Source: Geminocystis herdmanii PCC 6308
Lineage (GTDB): Bacteria; Cyanobacteriota; Cyanobacteriia; Cyanobacteriales; Cyanobacteriaceae
DNA length: 64,000 nt
NCBI RefSeq assembly: GCF_000332235.1
Contig: NZ_CM001775.1
Location: forward strand, 3,165,770 to 3,229,769
Direction of reading: 5' to 3'
Part shown: piece after piece, positions 61,056 to 64,000 of the stretch
How positions within the stretch are numbered: the stretch's first letter is position 1
Layout of the letters: every line of letters begins with the position of its first letter
Made by a program: the position numbers and the translations under genes
Notes under the pieces: generated by a model
Database searches by the model: none
Told to the model about the DNA's origin: nothing
What the model saw: only the letters and a program-made list of their open reading frames with translations

Positions 61056-62327
61056 TTAATTGGGTTTTTGAGCTATTTGTTGAGATAAAATTTCTAAGGC
61101 TTTTTTAAACTGTGCATCGTCGATCGTACCTATTTTAAGACGATCTTGGATTAAAACTTCTTTTTCTTCATCGCTCATTTCATAAACTATATCAGGAGTG
61201 ATACCTTGTTTATTAATATCTCTGCCATCGGGAGTTAAGTATTTGGCGATCGTAACTGCCATACCAGAGCCATCCCCTAAACCTCGCACCGATTGCACTA
61301 AGCCTTTTCCAAAGGTTTGAGTTCCTACGACAATACCTCGTTTATGATCTTGTAATGCACCAGAAAGAATCTCACTAGCACTAGCAGAACCACCATCAAC
61401 TAAAACCACCACGGGTTTATTCGTTAAAGCAGTACCATTGGCACTATGGGCATCTACTTCTCCCACTCGATCGACAGTCGTAACAATTCGACCTTCATCA
61501 ATAAACATTCTGGCAATTTCTACACTAGAGTATAACAACCCCCCTGGGTTCGATCGTAAATCGAGGATATAACCTGCAACATTATTTTTTTCACCTTCTA
61601 AAATTGCCTGTTTCATCTCAGCGGCAGCATTACTACTAAATTGCACTAAGCGAATATAGTCAAATTTACCTATATCTGGACTCTGTTCAACTCTTGCTCT
61701 GACAGGATGTATTTCGATTTTAGCTCTGGTAATCGTAAAATTCATCATTTCCCCTTCTCGTTCGATGACTAAATCAACGCTACTACCGGGAGTCCCTCTG
61801 ATCATCGATACCGCATCATTTAACTCCATTCCTTCCGTAGTTTTACCATCAATTTTACGAATAATATCCTTAGAAATAATACCTGCCGAAAAAGCAGGAG
61901 TATCTTCAATAGGAGAAATTACAATAATATTATTTGTTTCTTCTTCCTTCGTAATTTGAATACCAATCCCAGTTAATTCCCCTGAAGTATCAATTTGCAT
62001 GGTTTTAAATTCTTCAGGATTCATAAAGCGTGTATAAGGATCATTGAGCTTTTTGAGCATTTCTCGAATCGCTTCGTAGGCTTGTTCCTTATCGCTGTAT
62101 TCCTTCCCTAGATACTCTTTTCTAACTTCTCGCCAATCTTCTCCGTTAAAAGTCGCATCAACATATCTACCATTAATAACTTGCCATACTTCATCTACTA
62201 ATTCTTTGGGGCTATCTTTAAAAAAAGCCTGACTTTGGGAAAATCGAAGCCCAAAACCTGTGATCGCCACACTAGAAACGGCTAAGGCAGTTGTACCCAG
62301 AATTAGTCCACGTTTAGTGATATTCAT
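61056..62327 (-). CDS. C-terminal processing protease (S41 family)
   Basis: 423 residues. Signal or anchor (RGLILGTTALAVSSVAITGFG). N-terminal helical domain with LNDPYTRFMNPEEF, PDZ domain (about 110-200, GIGIQITKEE, IISKDIIRKIDG), and the S41 catalytic core: Ser in VDGGSASASEILSGAL (about S313) and Lys in GTQTFGKGLVQ (about K338). Cyanobacteria have three such proteases; CtpA matures the D1 protein of photosystem II, while CtpB and CtpC act in the periplasm. I do not decide among paralogues. Likely lumen or periplasm. Confidence 0.92.
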   Translation of the reverse strand: MNITKRGLILGTTALAVSSVAITGFGLRFSQSQAFFKDSPKELVDEVWQVINGRYVDATFNGEDWREVRKEYLGKEYSDKEQAYEAIREMLKKLNDPYTRFMNPEEFKTMQIDTSGELTGIGIQITKEEETNNIIVISPIEDTPAFSAGIISKDIIRKIDGKTTEGMELNDAVSMIRGTPGSSVDLVIEREGEMMNFTITRAKIEIHPVRARVEQSPDIGKFDYIRLVQFSSNAAAEMKQAILEGEKNNVAGYILDLRSNPGGLLYSSVEIARMFIDEGRIVTTVDRVGEVDAHSANGTALTNKPVVVLVDGGSASASEILSGALQDHKRGIVVGTQTFGKGLVQSVRGLGDGSGMAVTIAKYLTPDGRDINKQGITPDIVYEMSDEEKEVLIQDRLKIGTIDDAQFKKALEILSQQIAQKPN

Positions 62328-62475
62328 ATTCTCAAATCTATAATCAAAACTTATAAGGGAACGGAAGTGAACTGTTTAATTAAAATTGTACTTGTTAAAT
62401 TTAAACAGAGTAAAATGATTTTTAACTAAAAAGTGCTTATTTTCTCCGATATTAACACAATTAATCATAATTAGG

Positions 62476-62545
62476 GCTAACTTGGAAGACTCCGAAGACA
62501 AGCAGACAGGCTGATTGTATTTCTGGTGAATGAATAAAATTCTCT
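62476..62545. repeat. Composite dispersed repeat copy
   Basis: Module ACTTGGAAGACTCCGAAGAC followed by GTATTTCTGGTGAATGAATA AAATTCTCTC, matching 29988-30062. It lies between the penicillin-binding protein stop and the protease gene. Confidence 0.8.
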
Positions 62546-62550
62546 CTAAG

Positions 62551-64000
62551 CTAAATGGGATTGTTTCGACGACGACGGCGACGACGGCGAGTATTTTCTT
62601 GGGGTAATTCTTCAGGAGATTGTTGAACAAGAGTCGTTTTATGATAACTTTGTCTGGGTTTAAGGGGTTCTAATTTGATGGTAGCTTTATCTAAGGCTAA
62701 CCTACCCGGAGGATGTCCAAAATTCTCAATAGGCATTTTATCCGTAGCTTTTAACATAAAATTACGCCACATTTGCGCCGTTACAGCACTACTTCCCCAA
62801 GTTTCTTTATTATTATCATTGCCAACCCATATTCCTGTAGCTAGTTGGGGGATATAACCAATAAACCATAAATCTCTTGCCTTGTCGGATGTGCCTGTTT
62901 TTCCTGCCACGGGGCGCCCAATTTGGGCGGGGATTCCTGTACCTGATTGAACAACTCTTTGCAACATCCATGTTGTGATATTTGCACTATTTTTGTCTAA
63001 AGCAGTTTGAGGATTGAGTTTCGCTTCATAGAGAATTTCCCCATTACCATTAACGATGCTGGTGATACCATGAGCTTGTAAATGTTGTCCTTGATTTGCT
63101 AATGTAGCATAACCACTGGTTAATTCTAAAAGATTAACTTCCCACGCACCCAACGCCAAGGAGTAGGTAGGCTGTAAGTTCGATTCTATACCCATTTTTT
63201 GAGCTATTTTAATAACAGGATTCCAACCAACATCAATCAAGGTTTTGATAGCAACTACGTTTAAGGATGATGTTAGGGCTTCGGAAATTGATACGTCTCC
63301 TCGATAGCTGTCACCGTAGTTTTTTGGCTCATATCCATCTACTACATAGGGAGCATCTAAATAGTTTTTGGTGGGTGACATTCCTCCAGCGATGGCGGCT
63401 GCATAGACAAAGGTTTTAAAAGTTGAGCCTGGTTGTCGTTGTGCTTGGGTAACTCGATTAAATTGATTATTGGCAAAGTCAACCCCTCCTACCATTGTAC
63501 GGATTTCTCCCGATCGAGGATCGATCGCTACTAATGCGCCTTGGGTGAATTTTTGCCATTTACCATAACGATTTACGGCTTTTTCTACTACTTCTTCTCC
63601 TGCTTCCTGCCATTGAGGGTTAAGGGTGGTGTTAATGATAATGCCTCCTTGGGCTAGTTTATCTCGACTGACATATTTCCCCATTTCTTTTTGTATGTAT
63701 TCGACAAAATAGGGTGCTTTGCGAATTTGTCGTTTTAAGGGGCTAGATTTGATTTTTAAGGGGGTTTCGATGGCACTTTGGGCTTCTTCTGGAGTAATAT
63801 ACCCCTGTTGTGCCATACGAGTTAACACCATATTTCGGCGAGTGGTAGCCACTTCGGGGTTTTCGAGGGGAGAATAAAGACTTGGCGCTGGGGTAATTCC
63901 TGCAATGGTAGCAATTTCAGGGAGGGTAAGTTCATCTAAAGATTTGCTAAAGTAACGATGGGCGGCATCGGCAACTCCATAAGCGCCCGAACCGAGATAC
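62551..64000 (-). CDS. Class A penicillin-binding protein, 3' part (runs off the window)
   Basis: At least 483 residues; the 5' end lies beyond 64000. The first visible residues (YLGSGAYGVADAAHRYFSKS) and LDELTLPEIATIAGI are the end of the glycosyltransferase domain. Transpeptidase motifs: SxxK in PGSTFKTFVYA, SxN in LTSSLNVVA and KTG in VAGKTGTSDKA. It polymerises and cross-links peptidoglycan outside the cytoplasmic membrane. An internal ATG or GTG near 63852 is not the start. The C-terminus is unusual: eight arginines in a row before NNPI, encoded by CGACGACGACGG-type DNA. Confidence 0.95.
   Translation of the reverse strand, partial: YLGSGAYGVADAAHRYFSKSLDELTLPEIATIAGITPAPSLYSPLENPEVATTRRNMVLTRMAQQGYITPEEAQSAIETPLKIKSSPLKRQIRKAPYFVEYIQKEMGKYVSRDKLAQGGIIINTTLNPQWQEAGEEVVEKAVNRYGKWQKFTQGALVAIDPRSGEIRTMVGGVDFANNQFNRVTQAQRQPGSTFKTFVYAAAIAGGMSPTKNYLDAPYVVDGYEPKNYGDSYRGDVSISEALTSSLNVVAIKTLIDVGWNPVIKIAQKMGIESNLQPTYSLALGAWEVNLLELTSGYATLANQGQHLQAHGITSIVNGNGEILYEAKLNPQTALDKNSANITTWMLQRVVQSGTGIPAQIGRPVAGKTGTSDKARDLWFIGYIPQLATGIWVGNDNNKETWGSSAVTAQMWRNFMLKATDKMPIENFGHPPGRLALDKATIKLEPLKPRQSYHKTTLVQQSPEELPQENTRRRRRRRRNNPI

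Overview
This window is chromosomal DNA of an AT-rich cyanobacterium. Evidence includes the photosynthetic sensor kinase NblS/Hik33, a 31-residue PetL-like cytochrome b6f subunit, pilG-pilH-pilI type IV pilus/phototaxis regulators, a COP23-domain protein, GUN4, DUF4079, DUF1822, DUF3285 and DUF2256 proteins, HemL, and very frequent CGATCG hexamers (the core of the cyanobacterial HIP1 palindrome). Gene content and low GC suggest a unicellular Geminocystis/Cyanobacterium-like lineage, but the species cannot be fixed from the sequence alone.

Layout. 0-6 kb: a toxin-antitoxin pair with a truncated PIN toxin, a GrpE-like protein, a histidine kinase with an eroded ATPase domain, a secreted metallo-beta-lactamase-fold hydrolase and a Ser/Thr kinase. 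6-12.5 kb: hemL, a striking array of about 24 seven-base units, an amino-acid binding protein, and a group of secreted proteins (trypsin-like protease, COP23 protein, trypsin-TPR protease). 12.6-14.9 kb: an IS607-type element with an intact serine transposase, a TnpB gene broken by three homopolymer frameshifts, and a structured tail that may be its guide RNA. 14.9-21 kb: a GUN4-tailed Ser/Thr kinase, petL, DUF4079, an FTR1 permease and pilGHI. 21-27.7 kb: leuB, a vapBC-like module whose toxin gene is split by a TnpB-only IS200/IS605 element and which lies between two copies of the sufD 3' end and terminator, then sufD, sufC and ruvX. 27.7-35.5 kb: three tandem FHA-PAS-GGDEF-EAL paralogues with graded loss of catalytic residues. 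35.9-38.8 kb: a divergent sigma-like protein and a DUF1822 protein in one transcription unit. 38.9-50.5 kb: phospholipase D-like lipoprotein, uracil-DNA glycosylase, Uma2 protein, class A beta-lactamase-like hydrolase, Rieske oxygenase, LptA, hpnK with an EamA transporter, an intact vapBC, rbgA and an initiator tRNA-Met. 50.7-64 kb: ahcY, a pentapeptide protein, a tandem universal stress protein, nblS, small conserved proteins, a gene split by a 244-bp miniature element, a C-terminal processing protease and the 3' part of a class A penicillin-binding protein that runs off the window.

The most distinctive trait is the load of small repeats between genes: tandem heptamers, 25-55 bp palindromic units, at least two MITE-like families with inverted ends, and composite dispersed modules. 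Several supply stop codons or truncate genes. The best leads for new biology are the split genes (vapC; the 59.8-61 kb gene), the link between a MITE family and tandem heptamers, the FHA/c-di-GMP trio beside the sigma-like/DUF1822 unit, and the IS607 tail RNA.
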